Origin: CADEDH01 sp039029735 | Lineage (GTDB): Bacteria; Actinomycetota; Acidimicrobiia; Acidimicrobiales; SZUA-35 | Assembly (NCBI GenBank): GCA_039029735.1 | Contig: JBCCFL010000018.1 | Span: 37,277-101,276 of the forward strand | Reading direction: 5' to 3' | Length of the DNA stretch: 64,000 nt | Part shown: in pieces, positions 27,314 to 36,719 of the stretch | Layout of the letters: the number at the start of each line of letters is the position of its first letter | How positions within the stretch are numbered: position 1 is the first letter of the stretch | The notes under the pieces: generated by a model | What the model saw: the letters and a program-made list of their open reading frames with translations, nothing else | Databases searched by the model: none | Told to the model about the DNA's origin: nothing | Translations under genes and position numbers: made by a program

Positions 27314-27763
27314 ATGGAGGTTCGACGCAGCCGTCTAGGGGTCTACGCCTGGATCGAGGACAACGGCCTCATCCTGTTGACCAAGATGGCCTCAAGCGAC
27401 AAAGACGCAGGCCGGTGGTCCCTTCCGGGAGGAGGCGTCGACTGGGGCGAGCACCCCGAAGAGGCGCTGCACCGCGAGCTCTACGAGGAAACTGGGCTGG
27501 AAGGCACGCTCGACGAGCTCATCGGCATCGATTCGATCACGGCCACGCCGAGTGAGTTCAACCGGTTCACCCATACCCACCACGTGCGGCTCTTCTACCG
27601 CATGACGGCCCAGGGCACGCCGAAGGTCATGGAGACCGACGGCTCGACGGCCGATGCCGCGTGGCTCCCGTTGAGCAACGTGGCGGATCTGCCGCTCGTT
27701 GGGCACGTCGAGCGGGCCCAGCGGATGGCCGACGGCACGTGGAGCCCCCGCCCCGTCTCGTGA
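27314..27763 (+). CDS. Nudix hydrolase
   Basis: 149 residues. The Nudix box is complete: GGGVDWGEHPEE followed by ALHRELYEETGLE, giving the G-x5-E-x7-REUxEExGU pattern that binds the metal-diphosphate. It should hydrolyse a nucleoside-diphosphate-linked or other diphosphate substrate, not identifiable from sequence. Two ATGs overlap (27310 and 27314), and only the second is in this frame. The gene lies between a terminator-like hairpin and pgi. Confidence 0.88.
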   Translation: MEVRRSRLGVYAWIEDNGLILLTKMASSDKDAGRWSLPGGGVDWGEHPEEALHRELYEETGLEGTLDELIGIDSITATPSEFNRFTHTHHVRLFYRMTAQGTPKVMETDGSTADAAWLPLSNVADLPLVGHVERAQRMADGTWSPRPVS

Positions 27764-27823
27764 CGCCGGGCTGACACCTCGGGACGTCATGCCCGCCGGC
27801 GCGACGGCAGGCGCTCCGCGATC

Positions 27824-27829
27824 TACGCT
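27824..27829 (+). promoter_or_regulatory. Predicted -10 element, leaderless pgi
   Basis: TACGCT ends 7 bases before the ATG at 27837. No ribosome-binding site is present. Confidence 0.5.
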
Positions 27830-27836
27830 TCAGCTC

Positions 27837-29453
27837 ATGACCGCCGATGCCGCTGCCGCGGCTGCTCCCGCTCCGATCGACACCAACCCAGCGTGGCAGG
27901 CGTTGGCCGACCACGCCGAGGGGATGCAGGGCACCACGATTGCCCAGCTCTTCGCCGACGACCCGGAGCGGGCCAAGCGGTTCACGGTCGACAACGTGGG
28001 TCTCCACGTTGACTTCTCCAAGCACCGGATCACCGCTGAAACGGTGGATCTCCTCACCGCCCTGGCCCGTCAGGCCGGCGTGGAGGAGCAGCGCGATGCC
28101 ATGTTCGACGGCGAGCGGATCAACACAACCGAGGATCGGTCAGTGCTGCACACGGCCCTGCGCCGATCAGCGAGCGACCTCGTGTTCGTCGACGACGTGG
28201 ATATCGTGTCCGACGTACACGCCGTGCTCGACCGGATGTCGGTGTTCGCCACCGCGGTACGGGCTGGATCTTGGACCGGCGCCACCGGCCAACGGATCTC
28301 CACGATCGTGAACATCGGGATCGGCGGGTCCGACCTCGGGCCGGCCATGGCCTACCACGCCCTGCGCTCCTACACGCGCCGCAACCTCGACGTGCGGTTC
28401 GTGTCGAACATCGATCCCACCGCCCTCCACGAAGCGCTCGTGGATCTGGATCCCGCCACCACGCTCTTCGTCGTGGTGTCGAAGACGTTCGGCACGATCG
28501 AGACCCTCACCAACGCCCGCTCCGCCCGTCAGTGGATCGTGGACGCCCTCGGTGCCGATGCCGTGGCGAGGCACTTCGTGGCCGTGTCGACCAACGCCGA
28601 GCGAGTAGCCGAGTTCGGGATCGACACCACCAACATGTTCGGCTTCTGGGACTGGGTCGGTGGCCGTTACTCGGTGGCCTCCGCCGTGGGCCTGTCGCTG
28701 ATGACAGCCATCGGGCCCGACGGCTTCCGACAGTTCCTGAGCGGTATGCGGCAGATGGACGAGCACTTCCGCATCGAGCCGATCGAGTCGAACATCCCGA
28801 TGATGATGGGCCTGCTCGGCGTGTGGTACTCCAACTTCTGGGGCGCCCAATCCCACGCTGTGCTCCCCTACGCCGACCACCTCGCCCGGTTCCCGGCCTA
28901 TCTCCAACAGCTCGACATGGAGTCGAACGGCAAGGGAGTGGACCGCTACGGCCGGAGCCTGACCTACGACTCCGGCCCGATCGTGTGGGGTGAGCCCGGC
29001 ACGAACGGTCAGCACGCCTTCTACCAGTTGATCCACCAGGGCACCCGGCTGATCCCGGCCGACTTCATCGGCTTCGTGGAGCCCACCGATGCCGTTGGCA
29101 ACCATCACGAGCTCCTGCTCGCCAACATGTTCGCCCAGGCCGAGGCGTTGGCGTTCGGCCAGAGCCACGACGACCCCCAACGGGGCTTCGAAGGCAACCG
29201 TCCGACCACCACGATCATGAGTCAGAAGCTCGACCCGTGGACGCTCGGCCGCCTCATCGCCCTCTACGAGCACAAGGTGTTCACCCAGGGCGTGATCTGG
29301 GGTGTGAACTCCTTCGATCAGTTCGGCGTGGAGCTCGGAAAGAAGCTGGCCACCGCCATCGAACCCGAGCTCACCGGCGACGGCGCGCTGGTTCACGACT
29401 CGTCGACCAACGCGCTCATCCAGTACTACCGATCGAACCGCCCGTCGGCCTGA
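27837..29453 (+). CDS. pgi: Glucose-6-phosphate isomerase
   Basis: 538 residues. Converts glucose-6-phosphate and fructose-6-phosphate in glycolysis/gluconeogenesis. Signature segments are NIGIGGSDLGP, VSKTFGTIETLTNA, GGRYSVASAVG, FEGNRPT and the C-terminal VNSFDQFGVELGK. Length matches the long bacterial form. The frame stays open upstream to 27699, but the ATG at 27837 begins the recognisable protein and carries a TAnnnT element at leaderless spacing. The 3' end overlaps the convergent membrane-protein gene by 38 bases. Confidence 0.95.
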   Translation: MTADAAAAAAPAPIDTNPAWQALADHAEGMQGTTIAQLFADDPERAKRFTVDNVGLHVDFSKHRITAETVDLLTALARQAGVEEQRDAMFDGERINTTEDRSVLHTALRRSASDLVFVDDVDIVSDVHAVLDRMSVFATAVRAGSWTGATGQRISTIVNIGIGGSDLGPAMAYHALRSYTRRNLDVRFVSNIDPTALHEALVDLDPATTLFVVVSKTFGTIETLTNARSARQWIVDALGADAVARHFVAVSTNAERVAEFGIDTTNMFGFWDWVGGRYSVASAVGLSLMTAIGPDGFRQFLSGMRQMDEHFRIEPIESNIPMMMGLLGVWYSNFWGAQSHAVLPYADHLARFPAYLQQLDMESNGKGVDRYGRSLTYDSGPIVWGEPGTNGQHAFYQLIHQGTRLIPADFIGFVEPTDAVGNHHELLLANMFAQAEALAFGQSHDDPQRGFEGNRPTTTIMSQKLDPWTLGRLIALYEHKVFTQGVIWGVNSFDQFGVELGKKLATAIEPELTGDGALVHDSSTNALIQYYRSNRPSA

Positions 29454-30465
29454 CTGGTGGGGCCACCGGTGGCTGTGGGGCACGCAGCGCACGACGCACG
29501 GCCCACGCCAGAGCAGCCGCCATGGCAAGGGTCTGAACGGCGATCACGCCGTAGAAGATCACTCGCAACACGTCGTTCGAGAGGTCGACCCACCACAGCA
29601 GGGCATAGGTGGCCGCCGCCAGTGCCGCCATGGGTGTGAGGGCCGCCAGCAGCGGCCACCGGATCGGACGATCGAGATCCACGAGTATCGATCGGTGCGC
29701 CCCGGGTCGTTCCGAGCGCCGCAGCACCCAGAACTGTGCTGCCATCAACACCACGAACATGGGCGCGGCCCACGGGACCACGAACGTCCATGCGATCACC
29801 ATCACGGCGGTGTACAGCATCCAAAGCCATCGGGCCCACCGGGGTGGATCGAACCGGGCCGGCCACAAGCCGAGCCCGAGCAGTGCATGCCCCGCCATCA
29901 CAACGAGCGTGAACAGCACGGCGTAGCCGGTGAACGCCAACGGATCGAGCACGGTGAGTGCACCGCCGTGATCGGCGATGAGTTCGGGATCGTTCACGTT
30001 CTCGGGCAGCGTGAGCGTGATCGACCACAGCCCCCAGAAGACGCCGAGCCCCGCCGACAGCGCGGCCAGCGAGCTGGCCCGTCCGGTGACGAGACACCAG
30101 CGGATCGCACAGAGCAACAGGCCGACGCTGAGCACCCCGTGCCAGGCGGCGAACCAGAGGGGGAAGAGCGGTGTTGGCCCTCCGGTGTAGACGATCGGGG
30201 TGAACACGCCCTCCACGTAGTACCCCATCAGTGGGGCGGCCAGCACCAGGCCTGTCACACCGGCAAGGTGATGCCGGCTGATCGCCCACAGCACCCCGGC
30301 GATGGCCGGCGAGTAGGCCAGCGTCACGATGAGGTGATCCGACAATGACGTCGACCAGTACCAGAACATTCGCTCCGAGCTGACAGCGACGATCGCGGCC
30401 GTCACGAGAACGAATGCGATCAGCCGCCCAGCAGCGAGCACACGGCGGGATGCGGTGGCCGTCAT
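29416..30465 (-). CDS. Polytopic membrane protein, unknown function
   Basis: 349 residues with about nine to ten hydrophobic helices and short loops. A polar C-terminal tail follows the last helix. I do not recognise the family. The many aromatic residues in helix ends (MFWYWSTSLSDH, LFPLWFAAWHG) and His residues in the first half could serve a cofactor or transport role, but this is not supported by a known motif. The start at 30465 is chosen because the upstream 53 codons are not protein-like and a TAGCGT element lies 7 bases before. It is convergent with and overlaps pgi. Confidence 0.7.
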   Translation of the reverse strand: MTATASRRVLAAGRLIAFVLVTAAIVAVSSERMFWYWSTSLSDHLIVTLAYSPAIAGVLWAISRHHLAGVTGLVLAAPLMGYYVEGVFTPIVYTGGPTPLFPLWFAAWHGVLSVGLLLCAIRWCLVTGRASSLAALSAGLGVFWGLWSITLTLPENVNDPELIADHGGALTVLDPLAFTGYAVLFTLVVMAGHALLGLGLWPARFDPPRWARWLWMLYTAVMVIAWTFVVPWAAPMFVVLMAAQFWVLRRSERPGAHRSILVDLDRPIRWPLLAALTPMAALAAATYALLWWVDLSNDVLRVIFYGVIAVQTLAMAAALAWAVRRALRAPQPPVAPPVRPTGGSIGSTG

Positions 30466-30472
30466 GGTCGCG

Positions 30473-30478
30473 ACGCTA
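30473..30478 (-). promoter_or_regulatory. Predicted -10 element, leaderless membrane-protein gene
   Basis: TAGCGT within CTAGCGTCG, 7 bases before the ATG at 30465. The same 9-mer precedes three other unrelated genes in this window. Confidence 0.5.
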
Positions 30479-30574
30479 GAGACCGCCGACTGCGGCTCGA
30501 AAGAGGGGGACGCCCCTACGAAGCTGCGCGGGCCACACTCAGGTCCGTGCTGACTCCGGGCCCGGATGAGCTTC

Positions 30575-33500
30575 TCAACGGCGGAGGATCGGGCCCTTGT
30601 AGCCCGGCCGGAACCCGCCGGCACTCAAGAGATCGGCGATCGCCGGCACCTCAGCAGTGGGCATGCCGTTCACCTTCTGCACCTCGATCGACCGCACCCG
30701 CCCATCGGCCACCAGCGAGGCCAGGCCCGCCACCCACGACGGATCCTCCTCGGCGCCAGCGAACACCGCGATCGACTTCGCTCCCCGTTCGAGGAACGCG
30801 AGCGGCACCCCGTCGCTGAGCACCACGTAGGCGCCGGTGGCTCGCGACGGCCGACCCTCGGTGTCGGGCCAGGGCAGCGCAGCCCCATAGGGCTGGGCTG
30901 GATCGCAGGCCGCAAGCACGAGCGGACCGGCCGGTTCAGGCTCGTCGGCGTGGTCGCTCCACGGATCGGGTTCAGCCGGCAGCTCAGCTCGCCGCTCGTC
31001 GCGAAGCCGGTCGACGGCGCCCGGCAGTGCGAACTGGGCGGCCCCAAGGCCGGCGACGAAGTAGCCGCGGCGCACCTGGCCCCGCTCCTCCATCTCCTTC
31101 AGCACGGGATACACCCCGGCGAACCCACCCTCGGCGCCCTCAGCGAGAGCCATCTCGCGGGTGAGCACGCCATAGCGCTCCAGCAACTGGAGTGCCCGGG
31201 TGGTGGCGGCCTCGGTGGCGCTCACCGGCGGGCGACGCAGCGGCGCCACCGGCGCCCACCGCCCGGTACCAGCCGGAGGACCCAGGCGTGACAGCGAGCG
31301 CATGTTGGGCCGCCGGCCCCCGGTGCGCCCGGACCGTCGAGGAGTAGGGCGCTTGGGGGTGGCCCCCGCCACCAGGGCTCGGAGCGGGGTGAGGGAGTCG
31401 TTGGTCACCTCGCCGGTCCATACGAGATCCCACAAGGCACCAAGCACGCTCGGGTCGTCGTAGTCGCACCCGGCAGCCTGAGCCGCGGCCACCAGGTCGG
31501 ACCAGAACGTGGCACCTCGTTCCGCGAGGTGAGCCCGGATGGCGTCGTGCAACGCCCCCTCCGGTGGATCGTCGGGCTCCGGTACGAGCGAGGGCGCCTG
31601 ATCGCGCCACACGAGCCGAATTCGTCCGTCACCGGCGCCGAGCGCACCGGCCCCGACCCACACCACTTCACCGGCCGTGAGCAGCGTGTCGAGATCTGCG
31701 GCGGTGTAGTCGGGGTGTCGCACCGGAAGGATGGCCGACTCCAGCATCGACGCCGGAAGTGCAGCCCCCTGAAGGGCCGTGATCACCTCGGCCAGGCCGT
31801 CCACCCCACGGTGACGGGCGCCGACGTGTTGCCACGACGGGAGGAAGCGGGCGAGCACGTCCTGCTCGACCGGCTCCACCTCGGCCCGCAGCGCTGCCAG
31901 CGACCGCCGGCGCAGTACTCGCAGCACGTCGGCGTGGCACCACTCGCGCGACACGCCCGCCGGTCGGAACTCACCGCGCACCACCCGGCCCTCGCGTTCG
32001 AGATCGCGCAACACGGGCTCCAACCGGTCGCCATCCACGCCGAGCGCGGCGGCGACCTCGCCAACGAGGAACGGACCATTGGTGCGGGCGAACCGCGACA
32101 CCAGGTCGTGCAGCGGTGCATCCACCGAGTCGGTGAATGCGGCTGGGAGCCCAGGCGGAAGGGCCACGCCGAGCGCATCGCGCAACCGGGACGCATCCTC
32201 GGCGGCGGCCACCATCTGGGCGCCGGCCACGGCTACCGCGATGATCCGACGCTCGTCGAGGAGCTGATCGACGGCGGCGGCGGCGTCGAGGCTCTCGGTG
32301 CACCGCCGGGCGATCTCGTCGACCGGGAGGGGGCCGAGCCAGCGGAGCAGATCCTCCACGCCGTCGACGCTCTTGGCCTTCCAGTCGTCGGCGAGCCGCT
32401 GGAGTTCAGCCTCCAACGCGGCGAGCACCTCAGGGTCGAGCAGCTCACGGAGCTCTTCGGCGCCGAGCAGATCGCGTAGGAGATCGCGGTCGAGCGACAA
32501 TGCGGCGGCCCGGCGTTCGGCCAGTGGGGCGTCGCCCTCGTACATGTACTGGGCGATCCAGCCGAACAGCAGACTCTGAGCGAACGGCGACGCCGAGGCG
32601 GTGTCCACCGGGTGGACGCGAATCTTGCGACTCCGGAGGTCGCCGAGCACCTGACGCAGCGCCGGAACGTCGAACACGTCGTTCAGGCACTCCCGGCTGG
32701 TTTCCAACAAGATCGGGAAGCTCGGGTACTTCGCAGCGACGGAAAGGAGATCGGCCGCCTTCTGGCGCTGCTGCCACAGCGGCGTGCGCCGATCCGGGCG
32801 GCGACGCGGCAATAACAACGCCCGGGCTGCGCATTCGCGAAAGCGAGCGGCGAACATCGCTGTCGACGGCAACTGGGTGACGAGCAGTTCGTCGAGTTCG
32901 TCAGGATCGATCAGCAGCTCGTCGAGCGGGAGCGTGTCGATCGCCTCGGGCAGGCGGATCACGATGCCGTCGTCGCTCCACATCAGCTCGACCTCCCAGC
33001 CCCACTGCTCGGTGAGCCGATGCTGGAGGGCCATACCCCACGGTGCGTGCACCTGAGCCCCGAACGGGCTGAGCACACAGATGCGCCAGTCGCCGATCTC
33101 GTCGCGAAAGCGCTCCACGACAATCGTGCGGTCGTCGGGCACGCGCCCGGCAGCCTCCAGCTGGTCGTCGAGGAACTGGAGCAGGTTGTGGGCGGCGAGA
33201 TCGTCGAGCCCGTGGCGCTCCCGAAGCCGCGCGATCGCATCGCTCCGCTCGGTACCGGTGATCTCGCGCACGAAGGCCCCGATCGCGCGGCCCAGCTCCA
33301 GAGGCCGACCTGGACCGTCGCCGTGCCAGAACGGCATCCTGCCGGGCTGGCCTGGCGCAGGGGTGACCACCACCCGTTCATGGGTGATGTCCTGGATGCG
33401 CCACGTCGACGCTCCGAGCAGGAACGTCTCGCCCGGGCGCGACTCGTACACCATCTCCTCGTCGAGCTCTCCTACGCGGGTTCCGTCGGGCAGGAACACG

Positions 33501-35224
33501 CCGTAGAGACCACGGTCGGGGATCGTGCCGCCGGAGGTGACGGCCAACCGCTGGGCCCCGGGGCGGCCCCGCACCACTCCTTCGACCCGGTCCCAGATGA
33601 TGCGGGGGCGCAGCTCAGCGAACTCGTCCGACGGGTAGCGGCCGGCGAGCAGGTCGAGGATGGCCGAGTACACCTCGTCGGACAACTCGGCGAAGTTGGC
33701 TGCGCCCCGCACCAGCGCCCCGAGATCGTCCACCGACCAGTCGTCGAGCGCGCAGGCGGCCACGATCTGCTGGGCCAGCACGTCGACCGGGTTGCGGGGG
33801 TAGTAGGTCTCCTCGATCAGGCCCTGCTGCATGCGATCGACGACCACGGCGGCCTCGACGAGGTCGGCCCGATGCTTCGGGAAGAACTTGCCCCGGCTCG
33901 GCGCCCCCACCTGGTGCCCGGCCCGCCCCACCCGCTGCAAGCCCCTCGACACTGCGCCTGGCGACTCCACCTGTACCACGAGATCGACGGCGCCCATGTC
34001 GATGCCGAGCTCCAGCGACGAGGTGGCCACGAGCCCCTTGAGCTCGCCCCGCTTGAGCTGATCCTCGATGATCAGCCGCTGCTCACGGCTGAGCGAGCCG
34101 TGATGAGCCATCACGAGCTCGCGAACGCCCTCGTCGACCGAACGCCCGGTGGCTTCGGCCCCCCTGGGCAAGTCCGGGTCGTCCTCGCCCGCCTCGGCCT
34201 CGAGGTACAGCTCGTTCAGCCGGGTGGCGAGCCGTTCGGCCAGCCGGCGGGCGTTCACGAACACGATCGTGGAGCGGTTCTGCTGCACCAGCTCCAGGAG
34301 GCGCGGATGCATCGATGGCCAGATGCTGCGACGCGGTGGGCCACCGGCGGCTGGGCCCGACACGGGCTCGTCGATCGTCTCGCCGAGGCGGCTCATGTCC
34401 TCGACGGGGACGATGACTTCGACCTCAAGCTCCTTGCGCACGCCGGCATCGACGATCGTGACGGGGCGGGGCCTCCCCTCGGCGTAGCCGCCGAGGAAGC
34501 GGGCGATCTCCTCCAGGGGCCGCTGAGTGGCCGACAGTCCAATCCGCTGCGGCGACCGATCGCACACCCGTTCCAGGCGTTCCAGCGTGAGCGCGAGGTG
34601 GGCGCCCCGTTTGGTGGCCGCCAGCGCGTGGATCTCGTCGATGATCACCGTTTCCACGCCGGCGAGCGTTTCCCGCACCTGGGAGGTGAGCATCAGGTAG
34701 AGCGACTCGGGGGTGGTGATGAGGAGATCGGGCGGGTCGCCGGCCAGCCGGCGCCGAGCGTCGGCCGGCGTGTCGCCGGTGCGCAGAGCGACGTGCGGCT
34801 CGTGGAACGGCTCTCCCAACCGCTCGGCGGCGAGCCGCACTCCCTGGAGCGGTGCCCGGAGGTTCTTCTCCACGTCGACGGCGAGGGCCCGCAACGGCGA
34901 GATGTAGAGGATCCTCGTGCGGTGGGTCTTCTCCTCGGGCCTCGGCTGGGACCCGAGCCGATCGAGGCCCCAGAAAAACGCGGTGAGCGTTTTGCCCGAT
35001 CCCGTGGGAGCCAGGATCAGGGTGTGGTCACCGGCGGCGATGCGAGGCCAGCCCTCGGTCTGGGGTGGCGTTGGTTCGGGGAAGGTGGTGTCGAACCACT
35101 CGGCCGCGGCCGGGGTGAACCCGTCGAGCACGGGGTGGCGGACGCGGCCCACGGCTTCCGTGCCAGCACCCGATGGGGTGCTCTGACCTGCTGGTGATCG
35201 CCGAGGTTGCGGGGCATCGCCCAT
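30575..35224 (-). CDS. lhr: Lhr-type large ATP-dependent helicase
   Basis: 1549 residues, the usual size of full-length Lhr. Superfamily 2 motifs are in order: Walker A APTGSGKT, DEIH box, SAT motif III and QRVGRAGH motif VI, followed by a winged-helix region and the long C-terminal Lhr-CTD. Lhr is a 3'-5' DNA/RNA helicase linked to DNA repair and induced by damage in mycobacteria. The start at 35224 gives the first residues before the conserved PPQTEGWP Q-motif region. It is divergent from the P450 gene and appears leaderless (TAGGCT 7 bases before). Confidence 0.93.
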   Translation of the reverse strand: MGDAPQPRRSPAGQSTPSGAGTEAVGRVRHPVLDGFTPAAAEWFDTTFPEPTPPQTEGWPRIAAGDHTLILAPTGSGKTLTAFFWGLDRLGSQPRPEEKTHRTRILYISPLRALAVDVEKNLRAPLQGVRLAAERLGEPFHEPHVALRTGDTPADARRRLAGDPPDLLITTPESLYLMLTSQVRETLAGVETVIIDEIHALAATKRGAHLALTLERLERVCDRSPQRIGLSATQRPLEEIARFLGGYAEGRPRPVTIVDAGVRKELEVEVIVPVEDMSRLGETIDEPVSGPAAGGPPRRSIWPSMHPRLLELVQQNRSTIVFVNARRLAERLATRLNELYLEAEAGEDDPDLPRGAEATGRSVDEGVRELVMAHHGSLSREQRLIIEDQLKRGELKGLVATSSLELGIDMGAVDLVVQVESPGAVSRGLQRVGRAGHQVGAPSRGKFFPKHRADLVEAAVVVDRMQQGLIEETYYPRNPVDVLAQQIVAACALDDWSVDDLGALVRGAANFAELSDEVYSAILDLLAGRYPSDEFAELRPRIIWDRVEGVVRGRPGAQRLAVTSGGTIPDRGLYGVFLPDGTRVGELDEEMVYESRPGETFLLGASTWRIQDITHERVVVTPAPGQPGRMPFWHGDGPGRPLELGRAIGAFVREITGTERSDAIARLRERHGLDDLAAHNLLQFLDDQLEAAGRVPDDRTIVVERFRDEIGDWRICVLSPFGAQVHAPWGMALQHRLTEQWGWEVELMWSDDGIVIRLPEAIDTLPLDELLIDPDELDELLVTQLPSTAMFAARFRECAARALLLPRRRPDRRTPLWQQRQKAADLLSVAAKYPSFPILLETSRECLNDVFDVPALRQVLGDLRSRKIRVHPVDTASASPFAQSLLFGWIAQYMYEGDAPLAERRAAALSLDRDLLRDLLGAEELRELLDPEVLAALEAELQRLADDWKAKSVDGVEDLLRWLGPLPVDEIARRCTESLDAAAAVDQLLDERRIIAVAVAGAQMVAAAEDASRLRDALGVALPPGLPAAFTDSVDAPLHDLVSRFARTNGPFLVGEVAAALGVDGDRLEPVLRDLEREGRVVRGEFRPAGVSREWCHADVLRVLRRRSLAALRAEVEPVEQDVLARFLPSWQHVGARHRGVDGLAEVITALQGAALPASMLESAILPVRHPDYTAADLDTLLTAGEVVWVGAGALGAGDGRIRLVWRDQAPSLVPEPDDPPEGALHDAIRAHLAERGATFWSDLVAAAQAAGCDYDDPSVLGALWDLVWTGEVTNDSLTPLRALVAGATPKRPTPRRSGRTGGRRPNMRSLSRLGPPAGTGRWAPVAPLRRPPVSATEAATTRALQLLERYGVLTREMALAEGAEGGFAGVYPVLKEMEERGQVRRGYFVAGLGAAQFALPGAVDRLRDERRAELPAEPDPWSDHADEPEPAGPLVLAACDPAQPYGAALPWPDTEGRPSRATGAYVVLSDGVPLAFLERGAKSIAVFAGAEEDPSWVAGLASLVADGRVRSIEVQKVNGMPTAEVPAIADLLSAGGFRPGYKGPILRR

Positions 35225-35231
35225 CCTTCTG

Positions 35232-35237
35232 AGCCTA
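35232..35237 (-). promoter_or_regulatory. Predicted -10 element, leaderless lhr
   Basis: TAGGCT ends 7 bases before the ATG at 35224 on the minus strand. No SOS-type operator is visible next to it. Confidence 0.5.
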
Positions 35238-35263
35238 CGGGCGGCGACCGACAGCCACCGGCC

Positions 35264-35333
35264 GTGACGAATGTCACTGACATCCGGTCAGGATCGTGAA
35301 AGGATTCACAAAAGTTCGTGAATCAGTTCACGA
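35264..35333. promoter_or_regulatory. Tandem palindromic operator region between lhr and P450 genes
   Basis: The core is two copies of TCGTGAA-N4-TTCAC: 35294-35300 with 35305-35309, and 35316-35322 with 35327-35333 (the second a perfect 7-bp palindrome). Matching positions are exactly 22 bases apart, about two helical turns, so two dimers would bind on the same DNA face. Upstream lie GTGAC-GAAT-GTCAC (35264-35277) and ATGTCA-C-TGACAT (35271-35283). This looks like a repressor site controlling the P450 gene at 35354. No regulator gene is adjacent. Confidence 0.62.
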
Positions 35334-35353
35334 GCAGAAGGGAGGGCCGAAGC

Positions 35354-36634
35354 ATGCGTGTCGAACGATTCGTGTTTCCGATCATCCGTCAGGTGGTGGC
35401 CCGGCCGAGGTTGGCCGACGCCTTGTTCCGATGGGACCGTTGGGGCAACCAACTCGGCCCCGATCGCTACTCCTGGCCCTATCCGGGCTTTGAGCGCATC
35501 CGAGCCGACGGGCCGGTGGCGTGGCATCGGCTGTACAACAGCTGGTTCGTGACCGGCTACAACGAGGCTCGGGAACTGCTGTCGCACCCGAATGCGATCG
35601 TGGAGCCGCAGCGGGAGCTGCTGTTCGAGGTTCCTCCGTACACCAAGCTGAGCCCACGTGCGACCGAGGTCGTGACCCAGTTCCTCCTCCTGGTCGACCC
35701 GCCAATGCACACCCGGCTCCGAGCCCTCGTGAGCCGGGCGTTCACGCCCCGGCAGGTGGAACGGATCCGACCGGCTGCAACAGCGATCGTTTCGGATCTG
35801 CTCGACGCCGTGGCGGACGACCCCGAGCCGGACCTGTTCACCGCACTGTGCCAGCCACTTCCGGTCCAGGTGATCTCCGAGCTGATCGGTGTACCCCGAG
35901 ATCGGTGGGCCTGGCTGCAGGAGTGTTCGAGCTCGATGGTGAAGATCCTGAATCCGTTCGTCGCCTTCGACCCGCTCGAGGTCAGCGAGACCGTGGCCGA
36001 CTTCGACGCCTACTTCCGGGAGCTGGCGGCCGAGCGTCGGGCGCAGCCGACCGAGGATCTGCTGAGCGCCCTGGTCGAAGCCGAAGCGGACGGCGACCGG
36101 CTGTCGGAGGATGAACTCGTCTCGATGGTCGCGTTCCTCCTCTTCGCCGGCTACGAGACCACGATGGGGCTGATCGGGACCTCGCTGGTGGCGTTGGCTC
36201 GCCACCCCGAGCAGCGGGCCCGGCTCATGGCCGAGCCCGATCTCTGGAGCTCAGCTATCGAGGAGCTCGTGCGGTGGGATCCCACCGTGCAGAGCGACCC
36301 CCGGTCGGTGTCGGTCGACACCGAGGTGGGCGGGGTCACGATCAAGGCGGGCCAGTCCATCAACGTGTTCCTCGGCGCGGTCAATCGTGACCCGCAGGTA
36401 TTCAGCGACCCGAACGAACTCAGGCTCGACCGGAACGAGGCGCCTCCGCTCTCGTTCGGGCACGGCATCCACTACTGCATCGGGGCATCGCTCGCCCGCA
36501 TGGAGCTCCAGGCGGCGCTCGATGCCGTGCTCGATCGCTTCGGCGCCTACACGATCGACGAGAGCCGGATCGAATGGGTGCCATCGCTCGTCACCCGAGG
36601 GCCACGAGTGCTGCCAGTGCGAGCTGTTACCTGA
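35354..36634 (+). CDS. Cytochrome P450
   Basis: 426 residues, soluble bacterial type. The I-helix oxygen-binding motif is LLFAGYETT, the EXXR pair is in EELVRWDP, and the heme-cysteine loop is FGHGIHYCIGASLARME. Substrate cannot be read; sterol, fatty-acid or aromatic hydroxylation are all possible. The ATG at 35354 follows a good ribosome-binding site (GGGAGGG); an in-frame start at 35318 would fall inside the operator region and is rejected. Electron partners are not encoded nearby, but a 3Fe-4S ferredoxin lies at 11993. The upstream tandem palindromes suggest tight, probably substrate-induced control. Confidence 0.93.
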   Translation: MRVERFVFPIIRQVVARPRLADALFRWDRWGNQLGPDRYSWPYPGFERIRADGPVAWHRLYNSWFVTGYNEARELLSHPNAIVEPQRELLFEVPPYTKLSPRATEVVTQFLLLVDPPMHTRLRALVSRAFTPRQVERIRPAATAIVSDLLDAVADDPEPDLFTALCQPLPVQVISELIGVPRDRWAWLQECSSSMVKILNPFVAFDPLEVSETVADFDAYFRELAAERRAQPTEDLLSALVEAEADGDRLSEDELVSMVAFLLFAGYETTMGLIGTSLVALARHPEQRARLMAEPDLWSSAIEELVRWDPTVQSDPRSVSVDTEVGGVTIKAGQSINVFLGAVNRDPQVFSDPNELRLDRNEAPPLSFGHGIHYCIGASLARMELQAALDAVLDRFGAYTIDESRIEWVPSLVTRGPRVLPVRAVT

Positions 36635-36707
36635 GTTGGTCGCGGTCACCCGTGCTCGCTGCCGATGTCGACGGCCGGTTCGTCTGACGGGTCTGAATGC
36701 CCACGAC

Positions 36708-36713
36708 TAGCGT
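36708..36713 (+). promoter_or_regulatory. Predicted -10 element, leaderless LLM oxidoreductase gene
   Basis: TAGCGT within CTAGCGTCG, 6 bases before the ATG at 36720. A -35-like CTGACG sits at 36684-36689, 18 bases upstream. Confidence 0.5.
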
Positions 36714-36719
36714 CGTGCC

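Noticed and set aside
33020..35197. Open frame of 725 codons on the plus strand inside lhr
   Set aside because: It mirrors the lhr coding strand. High GC at third codon positions keeps the antisense frame free of stop codons. Its composition (Glu/His/Arg/Gly-rich, no motifs) is not protein-like and lhr is unmistakable.
35318..35353. In-frame GTG at 35318 as the P450 start
   Set aside because: It lies within the perfect palindrome of the operator, and the ATG at 35354 has a good ribosome-binding site.
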